From Clostridia bacterium (GTDB lineage: Bacteria; Bacillota; Clostridia; Oscillospirales; Acutalibacteraceae): 48,672 bases of DNA. The stretch spans positions 1-48,672 of the forward strand of contig JAFRJB010000009.1 of the NCBI GenBank assembly GCA_017432485.1, written 5' to 3'. Shown here piece by piece: positions 23,108 to 30,690 of this stretch. A program made the translations under genes and the position numbers. The first letter of the stretch is position 1, and each line of letters starts with the position of its first letter. The notes beneath the pieces were generated by a model, which ran no database searches, was not told where the DNA came from, and saw only the letters and a program-made list of their open reading frames with translations.

Positions 23108-23161
23108 CTTCGATTTTTACCGCAAGAAATATGGCAAAGTGGGGAGGCAGATGCGCCTGCA

Positions 23162-23190
23162 TTGACAAAATTTTTGTGCAGTGCTATAAT
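23162..23190 (+). promoter_or_regulatory. Consensus promoter of ilvBH
   Basis: TTGACA (23162-23167), 17-nt spacer, extended -10 TGC-TATAAT (-10 at 23185-23190): a perfect match. The leader of about 35 nt is too short for a T-box or a leader-peptide attenuator. Confidence 0.85.
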
Positions 23191-23233
23191 TTGCCTATCT
23201 ATATACTTATTTTTTAAAACTTTGAGGGCTATG

Positions 23234-24919
23234 ATGACAGGCGCAACAATTCTCATTAAAACCTTAATAGAGCAGGGTGTTAAAGATGTGTTCGGTTACC
23301 CCGGCGGCAATGTGGTCGATATTTACGATGCATTGTTCCAAAGCGGCGGCAGCCTTCGCCACATCTTAACCGCGCACGAGCAGGGCGCGGCGCACGCGGC
23401 AGACGGTTACGCCAGAGCCACCGGCAAAACAGGGGTTGTGATTGCAACCTCCGGCCCCGGTGCGACCAATTTGGTGACCGGCATCGCTACCGCGATGCTT
23501 GACTCCGTGCCGATGGTTGCCATCACCGGCAATGTGCCGACCGATTTAATCGGTAAAGACAGTTTTCAAGAGATTAACATCACCGGTGTCACCATGCCCA
23601 TCACCAAGCACAACTACTTTGTGACAGATGTGGCGGAGCTTGCCGATACGGTGCGCGAAGCGTTTCGTATTGCCAAATCCGGCAGACCCGGACCCGTGCT
23701 GATTGATATTCCCCGCGATGTGCAGCGCGCCGAGTGCGACTATGAAGCCGCCGCACCGGTCGAAGCATTTTCTCAGCGCAAGGCAAAGCAGCAGGAGATT
23801 GACCTTGCCGCAAAGCTTATTCAAAAATCCAAAAAACCTTACCTATACATCGGCGGCGGCGCTGCCGGCAGCGAAATGACCGAGCAGATTAAAGCGTTTG
23901 CCGAAAAAACAGATGCCTATATCGGCTGCTCGCTGATGGGGCTTTCCGCCTTTCCGAGCAATTACGAGCGCTTTTTGGGTATGGAGGGTATGCACGGTCA
24001 CTTTGCTTCCTCGATGGCGAACAACGCGGCGGATTTAATTATCGGCATCGGCGTGCGCTTCTCCGACCGCGCGACCGGTAATGTGGAAAAATACGCGCGC
24101 GATGCAAAGATTATTCAGCTCGATGCAGACCTTGCGGAAATCAATAAAAACGTGGCGGTCGATGTCGGCATTATCGGCGATATGGCAGATGCGTTAGAGC
24201 GCATTGCCGCCAAGTGCAAGGCGCGGCAGTTACCGGCGTGGGGCAAGCAGATTGCCGCCTTCCGGCAGCAGCAGGCGCAAATGGAGCAGGCGGCGCAGCA
24301 GTCCGCCGGCGATATGGCGCCGCAGAAATTAATGCAGATTATTAACCGGCTTAAAACCGATGATACCATTATTGCGACCGATGTCGGGCAGCACCAAATG
24401 TGGGCGGCGCAAAATATTACTCTGGCGAAACCGCACCACTTTATTACCAGCGGCGGGCTCGGCACTATGGGCTACGGCTTGGGCGCTGCGATGGGCGCGA
24501 GCATTGCCACCGGTGAAAAAGCCCTGCTCATTACCGGCGACGGCTCTTTCGGTATGAACCTCAATGAGTTGGCGACTGCGGTCACCTACGGTATTCCGGT
24601 CGTGATCGTGCTTCTCAATAACGGTGTGCTCGGTATGGTGCGGCAGTGGCAAGGGCTGTTTTTTGAAGGCCGCTACGCTGCGACCGAATTAGAGCGCAAG
24701 ACCGATTTTGTCAAACTCGCCGAAGCCTTCGGCGCCAAGGCGGGCAGAGCCGAAACCGCTGCGGCGTTTGAAGCGCTCTTGCAAGAAGCGATGGCGGGCG
24801 ACAGCCCCTTTGTGATAGAAGCGCTTATTGATAAAGAAGAAATAGTGCTGCCGATGTTTGCACCGCAGGCATCCGTAGATGAAATTATTACCGAAGACCC
24901 GAGAGGAGAAAGAAAATGA
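23234..24919 (+). CDS. ilvB: Acetolactate synthase large (catalytic) subunit
   Basis: ThDP-dependent enzyme joining two pyruvates to acetolactate, or pyruvate and 2-oxobutyrate to acetohydroxybutyrate, the first common step to valine, leucine and isoleucine. At 561 residues it has usual length. The ThDP-activating Glu is in TAHEQGAAHAADGYARATG (about residue 50), the central FAD/quinone-like domain spans about 190-330, and the ThDP/Mg motif GDGSFGMNLNELATAVTY to LLNN lies at about 433-460. Start choice: ATG 23234 is five nt from GAGGG; the adjacent ATG 23231 is only two nt away. The frame runs further left without a ribosome site. The stop overlaps the ilvH start (ATGA), indicating coupled subunit synthesis. 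Confidence 0.96.
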   Translation: MTGATILIKTLIEQGVKDVFGYPGGNVVDIYDALFQSGGSLRHILTAHEQGAAHAADGYARATGKTGVVIATSGPGATNLVTGIATAMLDSVPMVAITGNVPTDLIGKDSFQEINITGVTMPITKHNYFVTDVAELADTVREAFRIAKSGRPGPVLIDIPRDVQRAECDYEAAAPVEAFSQRKAKQQEIDLAAKLIQKSKKPYLYIGGGAAGSEMTEQIKAFAEKTDAYIGCSLMGLSAFPSNYERFLGMEGMHGHFASSMANNAADLIIGIGVRFSDRATGNVEKYARDAKIIQLDADLAEINKNVAVDVGIIGDMADALERIAAKCKARQLPAWGKQIAAFRQQQAQMEQAAQQSAGDMAPQKLMQIINRLKTDDTIIATDVGQHQMWAAQNITLAKPHHFITSGGLGTMGYGLGAAMGASIATGEKALLITGDGSFGMNLNELATAVTYGIPVVIVLLNNGVLGMVRQWQGLFFEGRYAATELERKTDFVKLAEAFGAKAGRAETAAAFEALLQEAMAGDSPFVIEALIDKEEIVLPMFAPQASVDEIITEDPRGERK

Positions 24920-25413
24920 GATTTGTGCTTTCCGTATATGTAGAGAATAAATACGGTGTGCTTGCCAGAGTATCCGGCTTATTTATGAGAAGGGGTTTTA
25001 ATATCAACTCCTTAACCGTGGATGAGACTGACGATGCGGCATTTTCGCGCATTACCATTACCCTCAACGGAGATGAAAACGACAAAAACCAGCTGATTAA
25101 TCAGCTCAAAAAGCTGCATAATGTTAAGGTGGTCAGAGAGCTGCACCCGGAAACCTCGATTGAGCGGGAATTGATGCTCATTAAAATTCAAAACTCGCCC
25201 AATAACCGCTCGGAACTGATGCAGGCGTGCGACATTTTCCGCGCCAAAATCATCGATTACAGCACCGAAACGCTGTGCGCGGAGGTAACAGGCGAAACCT
25301 CGAAACTCGATGCCTTTGTGGAGATTATGAAGCCGCTTGGCATTGTCGAAATGTGCCGCACCGGTATTGTGGCATTAGAGAGAACACACTATATTTCGGA
25401 AGAACTTGACTAA
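24916..25413 (+). CDS. ilvH: Acetolactate synthase small (regulatory) subunit
   Basis: A 165-residue regulatory partner of IlvB. An N-terminal ACT domain (about 1-75: VLSVYVENKYGVLARVSGLFMRRGFNINSLTV) is the site of valine feedback in the family, followed by the C-terminal ALS_ss domain (about 80-160: RELMLIKIQNSPNNRSELMQ and MCRTGIVALERTHYI). GAGGAGAAAG precedes the ATG inside the end of ilvB. No terminator with a clear T-run follows; the 216-bp gap to proB is filled with repeats. Confidence 0.95.
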   Translation: MRFVLSVYVENKYGVLARVSGLFMRRGFNINSLTVDETDDAAFSRITITLNGDENDKNQLINQLKKLHNVKVVRELHPETSIERELMLIKIQNSPNNRSELMQACDIFRAKIIDYSTETLCAEVTGETSKLDAFVEIMKPLGIVEMCRTGIVALERTHYISEELD

Positions 25414-25629
25414 CCGCCTGCGGCGTTAGGCAAGTTCAGGCTACAGTAGAAAATGCGGAATGCGGAGTGCGGAATTCGGAATTAGAGGGCGACACATTCG
25501 CACTTGTTCCGCTTCGCTCTATTTGTAGGGTTCGGCGCCCTCGACGAACCGCCATTAAAAATGCGAGGCATAGCCTCGCCACCACTCGCCAATAGGCTAA
25601 CTGCTAATAGGCTACAAATAAGGAATTAT
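25414..25629. repeat. Repeat-filled ilvH-proB gap with a heptad array
   Basis: Heptad array ATGCGGA, ATGCGGA, GTGCGGA, ATTCGGA (25453-25480); hairpin GGTTCG (25529-25534) / CGAACC (25545-25550); hairpin GCGAGGC (25563-25569) / GCCTCGC (25573-25579) with a 3-nt loop ATA; and a degenerate GGCTAAC/TGCTAAT stretch near 25594-25615. The hairpin plus GCCAC tail next to a heptad array recurs at 17731, 33932 and 35515. No gene is seen here. Confidence 0.6.
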
Positions 25630-26421
25630 ATGAAACGATTGGTTGTAAAAGTGGGGACATCCACCCTCACATATGAAAACGGAAAAATGAATATTCGCCG
25701 CATGGCAAAATTGGCGCAAGTGCTCACCGACATTGCCAATGCCGGTGTGGAAGTGGTGCTGGTGTCTTCCGGCGCCATCGGCGTGGGCGTGCAAAAACTG
25801 GGGCTTGCCCAAAAGCCGCAGACCACCCGCGGGCAGCAGGCGGCGGCAAGTGTGGGGCAGAGCGAATTGATGTTTATTTACGATAAGCTCTTCGGCGAGT
25901 ACAACCAAAACATCTCGCAGCTGCTCTTAACGAGCGAAGATATTGACAACGAGAAGCGCCGCGCGAATCTCTTGGGCACGTTTGAGATGTTGTTTGAATA
26001 CGGCGTGATCCCCATTGTCAATGAAAACGACTCCACCACTACCGATGAAATTGAGTTTGGCGATAACGATACGCTTTCGGCACTGACCGCAAAACTGGTC
26101 GGCGCGGATATGCTCATTATTCTTTCGGATATCAACGGGCTGTATGATAAAGACCCGAACCGCTACCCCGATGCCGCTATTTTGCGCAAGGTGGAAGCGC
26201 TCACCCCCGCGATTTACCAAATGGCGGGCGGTGCAGGCTCGCGCATGGGCACCGGCGGTATGAAAACCAAGTTGGATGCCGCGCGCATTGCCACCGAAGC
26301 GGGGATTGATTTGGTGATTATGAACGGCTCCGACCCGACAGAGCTATATAAAGTGCTTGACGGCGAGGAAGTCGGCACGATCTTTATAGGCAATAGCAAT
26401 CAGTGTACGAACCCGCTTTAA
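25630..26421 (+). CDS. proB: Glutamate 5-kinase (short form without PUA domain)
   Basis: Phosphorylates glutamate to gamma-glutamyl phosphate, first step of proline synthesis. At 263 residues it is the amino-acid-kinase domain only; the C-terminal PUA domain of the 367-residue enterobacterial enzyme is absent, as in several Firmicutes. Motifs: LVVKVGTSTLTY (about 3-14), VLVSSGAIGVGVQKLGL, VNENDSTTTDEIEFGDNDTLSA (about 133-154), and GTGGMKTKLDAARIATEAGID. ATG 25630 has AAGGA six nt upstream and matches the family start; the frame continues 42 codons upstream through the repeat-filled gap and is overrun. It is separated from proA by 281 bp that carry structured element D. Confidence 0.94.
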   Translation: MKRLVVKVGTSTLTYENGKMNIRRMAKLAQVLTDIANAGVEVVLVSSGAIGVGVQKLGLAQKPQTTRGQQAAASVGQSELMFIYDKLFGEYNQNISQLLLTSEDIDNEKRRANLLGTFEMLFEYGVIPIVNENDSTTTDEIEFGDNDTLSALTAKLVGADMLIILSDINGLYDKDPNRYPDAAILRKVEALTPAIYQMAGGAGSRMGTGGMKTKLDAARIATEAGIDLVIMNGSDPTELYKVLDGEEVGTIFIGNSNQCTNPL

Positions 26422-26459
26422 ATCTGCTATTTAAGCGCATTTTGGCGTTTTCAAACTTG

Positions 26460-26633
26460 ATTGGCGCCAGCCAACCCGCGTTTTCAAAGCACCAAACTGC
26501 ATCTTAACTATCAGGATTTAAAGTGCAGGCAGTTTTTTCTGCTGATTTACCTTAAGATAAGGCAAAAAACGCAGTTAATACCGGTTGTATTGCGAGTAAT
26601 GTAACAAAATATTCAGGCAAATCAGCGAAAAGA
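26460..26633 (+). repeat. Structured intergenic element D, between proB and proA
   Basis: Small hairpin TTGGC-gcca-GCCAA (26460-26473); a CTGCA/TGCAG stem; then a long hairpin with TTTTTTC-(bulged T)-GCTGATTT (26533-26548) pairing with AAATCAGCGAAAAGA (26619-26633) and apex AATAC (26577-26581) / GTATT (26587-26591). Same order, spacing (about 60 nt) and bulged T as element A. The 281-bp gap 26422-26702 holds nothing else recognisable. It lies in the sense direction inside a probable pro operon. Confidence 0.6.
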
Positions 26634-26702
26634 AACCGGATTCTCACACTGAATGTATTGCCTGAGCAAATCCTCTAAATAAATATTAGAAAAGAGGCTG
26701 TT

Positions 26703-27956
26703 ATGGAAACAAAAGCATATATGCAAGCCTTAGGGCAAAAAGCAAAACAGGCAAAAAAGAGCATGGCTCTTTTGGGAGAAGCCGAGAAAAACGCGGCACT
26801 GCAGGCAATAGCGGCAGGGCTGTTAGCAGATTGTGATGCAATTTTGCAGGCAAACAGTAAAGATATTGCCGCGGCGCGCGCGAATGGCACAAGCGACTCG
26901 ATGATTGACCGCTTGAGCTTAAGCGAAGCGCGCATTGCCGGTATGGCGCAGGGTGTAAAAGACATTGCGGCACTGCCCGACCCGGTCGGGGAAGTGCTTG
27001 AAACGACCACGCGCCCCAACGGCTTGCACATTCAGAAGGTGCGCGTGCCGATGGGTGTAATCGGCATTATCTTCGAGTCGCGCCCGAATGTAACGAGTGA
27101 TGCGGCGGCGATTTGCCTCAAAGCCGGCAGTGTGGTGATGTTGCGCGGCGGTAAAGAAGCCATTCACTCCAACACCGCGATTGTCGCATCCATGAAAAAA
27201 GCCCTTGCCGCAGCAGGGCTCGATGAAGATATGATTTGCTTTGTGGAAGACACTTCCCGCCAAAGCTCGAATGAAATGATTGCATTGAGCGATTATATTG
27301 ATTTGCTCATTCCCAGAGGCGGTGCAGGCTTAATTAACAATGTGGTGCAGAATGCGACCGTACCGGTCATTCAAACCGGCACCGGCAACTGCCACGCCTA
27401 TGTGCACGAAAGCGCTGATTTTGCGATGGCGCTTGATATTATCGAAAACGGTAAAACTTCCCGCCCGAGTGTGTGCAATGCACTCGAGAGCGTGGTCATT
27501 GACAAGCGCATTGCGCCCGCCTTCTTACCGCTGCTTGCCGAGAGACTCGCGGCAAAGAATGTGGTGATGGTCGGCGACAGCGCGGCGCAGGCGGCGTGTG
27601 AAAGCATCGGCGCGGCAAGTGATGAAGACTACTACACCGAGTTTTTGGATTACAAGATTTCCATTAAAACAGTCGAGGGTGTGCAGGAAGCAGTGGATTG
27701 GGTCAACGAACACTCCACCATGCATTCGGAAGTCATTATTGCCGAAGATGCGGCGGCAGCCGAGCTGTTTTTGAAGTTGGTAGACTCTTCTTCCGTTTAC
27801 CACAACGCTTCTACCCGCTTTACCGATGGCGGTGAATTCGGCTTGGGGGCGGAAATCGGTATTTCCACCCAAAAACTGCACGCGAGAGGCCCGATGGGTA
27901 TTCGGGAAATTACCTCTTACAAATATATCATTCAAGGGAAAGGGCAGGTGAGATAA
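26703..27956 (+). CDS. proA: Gamma-glutamyl phosphate reductase
   Basis: NADPH-dependent enzyme reducing gamma-glutamyl phosphate to glutamate semialdehyde, second step of proline synthesis. 417 residues, full length. Aldehyde-dehydrogenase-like fold with VPMGVIGIIFESRPNVTSDAAAICLKAG (written here in part: FESRPNVTSDAA, about 123-134), LIPRGGAGLINNVVQNATVP and the catalytic Cys in SRPSVCNALESVVI (about residue 258). The C-terminal GEFGLGAEIGISTQKLHARG is typical. AGAGG precedes the ATG. The stop codon abuts the start of the next small gene. Confidence 0.96.
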   Translation: METKAYMQALGQKAKQAKKSMALLGEAEKNAALQAIAAGLLADCDAILQANSKDIAAARANGTSDSMIDRLSLSEARIAGMAQGVKDIAALPDPVGEVLETTTRPNGLHIQKVRVPMGVIGIIFESRPNVTSDAAAICLKAGSVVMLRGGKEAIHSNTAIVASMKKALAAAGLDEDMICFVEDTSRQSSNEMIALSDYIDLLIPRGGAGLINNVVQNATVPVIQTGTGNCHAYVHESADFAMALDIIENGKTSRPSVCNALESVVIDKRIAPAFLPLLAERLAAKNVVMVGDSAAQAACESIGAASDEDYYTEFLDYKISIKTVEGVQEAVDWVNEHSTMHSEVIIAEDAAAAELFLKLVDSSSVYHNASTRFTDGGEFGLGAEIGISTQKLHARGPMGIREITSYKYIIQGKGQVR

Positions 27957-28223
27957 ATGCTTAAGAAACCGTGGATTATCTTTATTTCGATTTTGATGTA
28001 CGGCGGCTGCATTGCGCTGTTTGTCGGGTTTATTTTCCGCTTGGGAAATATTCCCATTATTGCTTCCATCGGCGTGATTTTGCTTTCCTTCTTACTCGCG
28101 TATTGGAAACTGCGCTGCCCGCACTGCAAAAAGACCACTGTTCCCGCCAAGGAAATGTGGGTCGGCATTAAAACCGGCAAATGCCACTGTACCGCTTGCG
28201 GGGAAGAAATCTACATAAAATAA
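27957..28223 (+). CDS. Small membrane protein with C-terminal zinc ribbon
   Basis: An 88-residue protein with two membrane segments (about 5-26 and 31-49) and a cytoplasmic CPHC ... CTAC zinc-ribbon pair (about 55-83). Its start codon directly follows the proA stop, so it is probably co-translated. I do not recognise a named family. The small size and the metal-binding tail suggest a minor membrane regulator or scaffold, but nothing links it to proline synthesis except position. The last five codons and the stop lie inside the left arm of a 21-bp perfect palindrome that also serves as terminator. Confidence 0.7.
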   Translation: MLKKPWIIFISILMYGGCIALFVGFIFRLGNIPIIASIGVILLSFLLAYWKLRCPHCKKTTVPAKEMWVGIKTGKCHCTACGEEIYIK

Positions 28224-28254
28224 AAGGGCTGATGCCCTTTTATTTTATGTAGAT
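28209..28254 (+). terminator. 21-bp perfect palindrome acting as terminator
   Basis: Left arm 28209-28229 and right arm 28234-28254 are exact inverse copies around the loop TGAT; the core AAAAGGGC/GCCCTTTT is followed by A/T-rich sequence. The left arm contains the 3' end of the preceding gene. The right arm ends exactly where the 58-bp dispersed repeat (28255) begins. Confidence 0.75.
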
Positions 28255-28423
28255 TTCAGTTTTCTCGTCCAAACAAACTTCATAACAGAAAGAATTTGCA
28301 AGCAAATCCTTTATGTGTTATTGCGTTTATTTGTCCTCTCCCCAAAAAGTTTTCTGCGAAATACTTTTTGGGGTCCCCCCCTTTTTTTATAGAGCGTAGC
28401 GGAGCGAGTGCGAGTGTCTCGCC
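28255..28423. repeat. Dispersed intergenic repeat, copy 2 (uninterrupted)
   Basis: 28255-28312 equals 144-201 exactly; 28319-28423 closely matches 480-582, including the hairpin CCCCAAAAAGT/ACTTTTTGGGG. Only about 6 nt (ATGTGT) separate the halves here, against about 280 bp in copy 1. Confidence 0.8.
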
Positions 28424-28429
28424 TACAAC

Positions 28430-28530
28430 TTGTGCGTAGCACAAACATCACTTCGGCAAAGCCGAAACATCATTGCCTTTGGCAACATCATTTGCGTAGC
28501 AAACATCACGCAGTGGTCATAGACCACTGC
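28430..28530. repeat. String of five small hairpins with 3-nt loops and CATCA spacers
   Basis: TTGTGC-GTA-GCACAA (28430-28444), TTCGGC-AAA-GCCGAA (28452-28466), TTGCC-TTT-GGCAA (28473-28485), TTTGC-GTA-GCAAA (28491-28503), GCAGTGGTC-ATA-GACCACTGC (28510-28530). Each is followed by ACATCA, CATCA or similar, except the last, which runs into the terminator. The stems differ in sequence, but every loop is 3 nt. No coding role is seen. Confidence 0.75.
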
Positions 28531-28560
28531 AAAAAAAGCAAGGCTGAGCCTTGCTTTTTT
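28531..28560 (-). terminator. Terminator of the zinc-uptake operon
   Basis: AGCAAGGC (28537-28544) / GCCTTGCT (28548-28555), 3-nt loop TGA, flanked by seven A on the left and six T on the right, so it works in both directions. Sixth member of the hairpin string. Confidence 0.85.
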
Positions 28561-28561
28561 C

Positions 28562-29077
28562 TTATAAACTTACCACTTCCGCGCCGCGGGTGGTCATCAC
28601 TTCATAGGTGGCATTGCTTAAGGTGTAGAAAGGACCTGCCTGTTGACCGTTTTGGTCTTCGTAGTATTGCTCTAAAGTGCCGACTACTTTAATCCAAGGG
28701 TGTGCTGCCGGCGGGTCATCCTTTTGGGGCGTATAGTCCGGGTAAGTGCCGTTGCCGGAGGTGAATTCAAAGCCGCACATGCTGCCGTCATTCCCGCAGC
28801 AGCCGGGACCTTGGCGGTAGACATAGTAGTAGGTTTTGCCGTTATAGGTTTCCGAAGTGTACATGCCGTCTATTTGAACGACCTTGCCCAAATAGTTATT
28901 CGGGTTATTGTAGACATCATTAATCAGTGTGACATAGTTTGCTTCTTTAAAGATGATTTCCGCTTTTGCCGCAGCCGGGGCTGTGGTTGTGGTTTCGGCT
29001 TCCTTTTTGGAGTTGCCGCAACCGCAAAAGCCGAGTAACATCAAAGCGGCAAGTAATACACAGAGGATTTTTTTCAT
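28562..29077 (-). CDS. Lipoprotein with CC motif, DUF1980/TIGR03943-like, in zinc operon
   Basis: A 171-residue exported lipoprotein: signal LCVLLAALMLLGFCGC with lipobox Cys at about 20, then a T/A-rich linker and a globular domain with DVYNNPNNYLGKVVQIDGMY and YVYRQGPGCCGNDGSMCGFEF. The Cys-Cys motif and the layout (strand, CC, GF strand, WIKVVGTL) resemble the C-terminal DUF1980 half of TIGR03943 proteins that accompany zinc or metallochaperone genes. It is last gene of the operon, overlapping znuB by 4 nt. It probably binds zinc or another thiophilic metal, or a ligand through the Cys, outside the membrane (inference). The family call is moderate. Confidence 0.72.
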   Translation of the reverse strand: MKKILCVLLAALMLLGFCGCGNSKKEAETTTTAPAAAKAEIIFKEANYVTLINDVYNNPNNYLGKVVQIDGMYTSETYNGKTYYYVYRQGPGCCGNDGSMCGFEFTSGNGTYPDYTPQKDDPPAAHPWIKVVGTLEQYYEDQNGQQAGPFYTLSNATYEVMTTRGAEVVSL

Positions 29078-29961
29078 ATTGATTGCGCCTTCTTTCCTTG
29101 AATCTTGGTTTTAATTTTTGCAATAAGAATAAAGAGTATAAATGCCACCACATCGACTGTGACCACGGTGGGACCGGTCTGGAAGGAGAGTGTGCAGGCA
29201 ATAAAGAAGCCGATTAAGAAGCACACCACCGAGAACACGGCGCTCACAAGCACCACCGATTTAAAGGATTTGCAAACGCGCATTGCCGACAGCGCCGGGA
29301 AGATAATTAAGCCCGAAACCATAATCGCACCCATCATTTTCATACCGAGCACAATGGTCACTGCCGTTAAAATGGCAATCATTGTGTTGTAGAAATTCGA
29401 GGGGATGCCGGTTGCCGCCGCAAAATCCGAATCAAAGGTGACAGCAAAAATGCGGGTGTAAAAGAGTACGAATATCACTAAAATGGCAATACTGAGCACC
29501 AGTGAAAAAATCAAATCGGAATCGCTGATGGTAAAGATGTTGGAAGACCCGAACAGGGAAGTACACACATCCATCGTGTTATTGCCGGTCGCGTTGTAGA
29601 CAATGGAACCGAGCGCAATACCCGCGGTGGAGAAAATCGCGATTGCCGCATCGCCCTTGGTTTTGGAGTTTTTTAAGCGCAGTAGAATGATAGCGACAAT
29701 GACAACAACGAGCATTTCAAACTCAAGCGCGAGGGAAAACTGCTTGCCCTTTAAGGTGAAATCGAAAATGCCGGTGACCGTGGCAATCGCTACGGCGAAG
29801 AAGCCGAAGTGCGAGAGACCGTCGCCAATCATCGAGAAGCGCTTGAGCACTAAGCTTACCCCCAAAAGCGAGGAACACAGCGATACCAAAAAGCCGACAG
29901 TCAGCGCTTTGAGCACAATCTGTGTCATAAGAGGGTCGGTGAAAATTTCGGTTAAACTCAT
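29074..29961 (-). CDS. znuB: Zinc/manganese ABC transporter permease
   Basis: A 295-residue integral membrane protein of the ABC-3 metal permease family with about eight helices. Features: an N-terminal FTDPLMTQIVLKALTVGFLV, a conserved GDGLSHFGFFAVA segment after helix 2, and MMGAIMVSGLIIFPALSAM in the C-terminal half, typical of ZnuB/AdcB. It forms the membrane channel for the ZnuA-ZnuC system. It overlaps both neighbours by 4 nt (ATGA-type), so the three downstream genes are translationally coupled. Manganese cannot be excluded, but the binding protein has a zinc-type acidic loop. Confidence 0.9.
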   Translation of the reverse strand: MSLTEIFTDPLMTQIVLKALTVGFLVSLCSSLLGVSLVLKRFSMIGDGLSHFGFFAVAIATVTGIFDFTLKGKQFSLALEFEMLVVVIVAIILLRLKNSKTKGDAAIAIFSTAGIALGSIVYNATGNNTMDVCTSLFGSSNIFTISDSDLIFSLVLSIAILVIFVLFYTRIFAVTFDSDFAAATGIPSNFYNTMIAILTAVTIVLGMKMMGAIMVSGLIIFPALSAMRVCKSFKSVVLVSAVFSVVCFLIGFFIACTLSFQTGPTVVTVDVVAFILFILIAKIKTKIQGKKAQSI

Positions 29962-30665
29962 TTCGCGTCACCCCCTAAAAACTCTTTGCCGACATCGGCA
30001 AGCAGGTAATCCTCTTTCTTGCCGAAGAACAGCGGCTTGTGGTGCAGGTGAAGCACGTGGCTTGCCGCATCAATGGCGCCGGCAATATCGTGAGAAATCA
30101 TAATGACCGTAATGCCGTGCTTTTCATTAAGCTCTTTAATAATCGCATACATTTCTGCCGTGACCAGCGGGTCAAGCCCCGTTACCGGTTCATCGAGCAA
30201 AATCAGCTTTTCGGTCGCGCAAAGTGCTCTGGCAAGCAGCACGCGCTGCTGCTGCCCGCCGGAGAGGTCTTGGAAAGATTTGTTTTGAAATGCTTCAATC
30301 CCCAAAATCTCAATGTTTTTTTGCGCGCGCTGTTTTTCTTCTTTGGTGTAGAAGGGGTGGAATTTCCCGTTGCCGAGGTTGCCGGAAAGCACCACCTCTT
30401 TGCAGGAAGCGGGGAAATCCTTTTGAATATCCGTGCGCTGCGGCATATAGCCGATTTGGGTTTGGGTTAAACCGTCACCGAATGTAATGCTGCCGGCGTG
30501 AATTTTCATCAGCCCCAACAGCGCTTTCATCAGCGTGGTTTTACCCGAGCCGTTTTCGCCGATGATGCACAGGTAGTCGCCGCTGTTGACTTCAAAATTG
30601 ATGTCGCTTGCAACCACGTGCCCTTCATAGGCGAGCGCTAAGTCTTTTACTGTAATGAGTGCCAT
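29958..30665 (-). CDS. znuC: Zinc/manganese ABC transporter ATP-binding protein
   Basis: A 235-residue ABC ATPase: Walker A GENGSGKTTLMK (about 36-47), Q-loop MPQRTD, signature LSGGQQQRVLLARAL (about 135-149), Walker B LILLDEPVTGLD and switch His in MISHDIAGAI. It powers uptake of zinc with ZnuB and ZnuA. It begins 25 nt after znuA and ends overlapping znuB. No unusual features. Confidence 0.92.
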   Translation of the reverse strand: MALITVKDLALAYEGHVVASDINFEVNSGDYLCIIGENGSGKTTLMKALLGLMKIHAGSITFGDGLTQTQIGYMPQRTDIQKDFPASCKEVVLSGNLGNGKFHPFYTKEEKQRAQKNIEILGIEAFQNKSFQDLSGGQQQRVLLARALCATEKLILLDEPVTGLDPLVTAEMYAIIKELNEKHGITVIMISHDIAGAIDAASHVLHLHHKPLFFGKKEDYLLADVGKEFLGGDAK

Positions 30666-30690
30666 TTCTTAACTCCTTTTGGTAGGATGG

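Noticed and set aside
23041..23230. T-box or peptide attenuator ahead of ilvB
   Set aside because: The perfect promoter at 23162-23190 leaves a leader of only about 35 nt, with no T-box sequence or leader peptide. The inverted repeats lie upstream of the promoter.
25504..25629. 42-codon N-terminal extension of proB
   Set aside because: It translates repeat DNA, including two hairpins; the kinase family starts at MKRLVVKVG, which has its own ribosome site.
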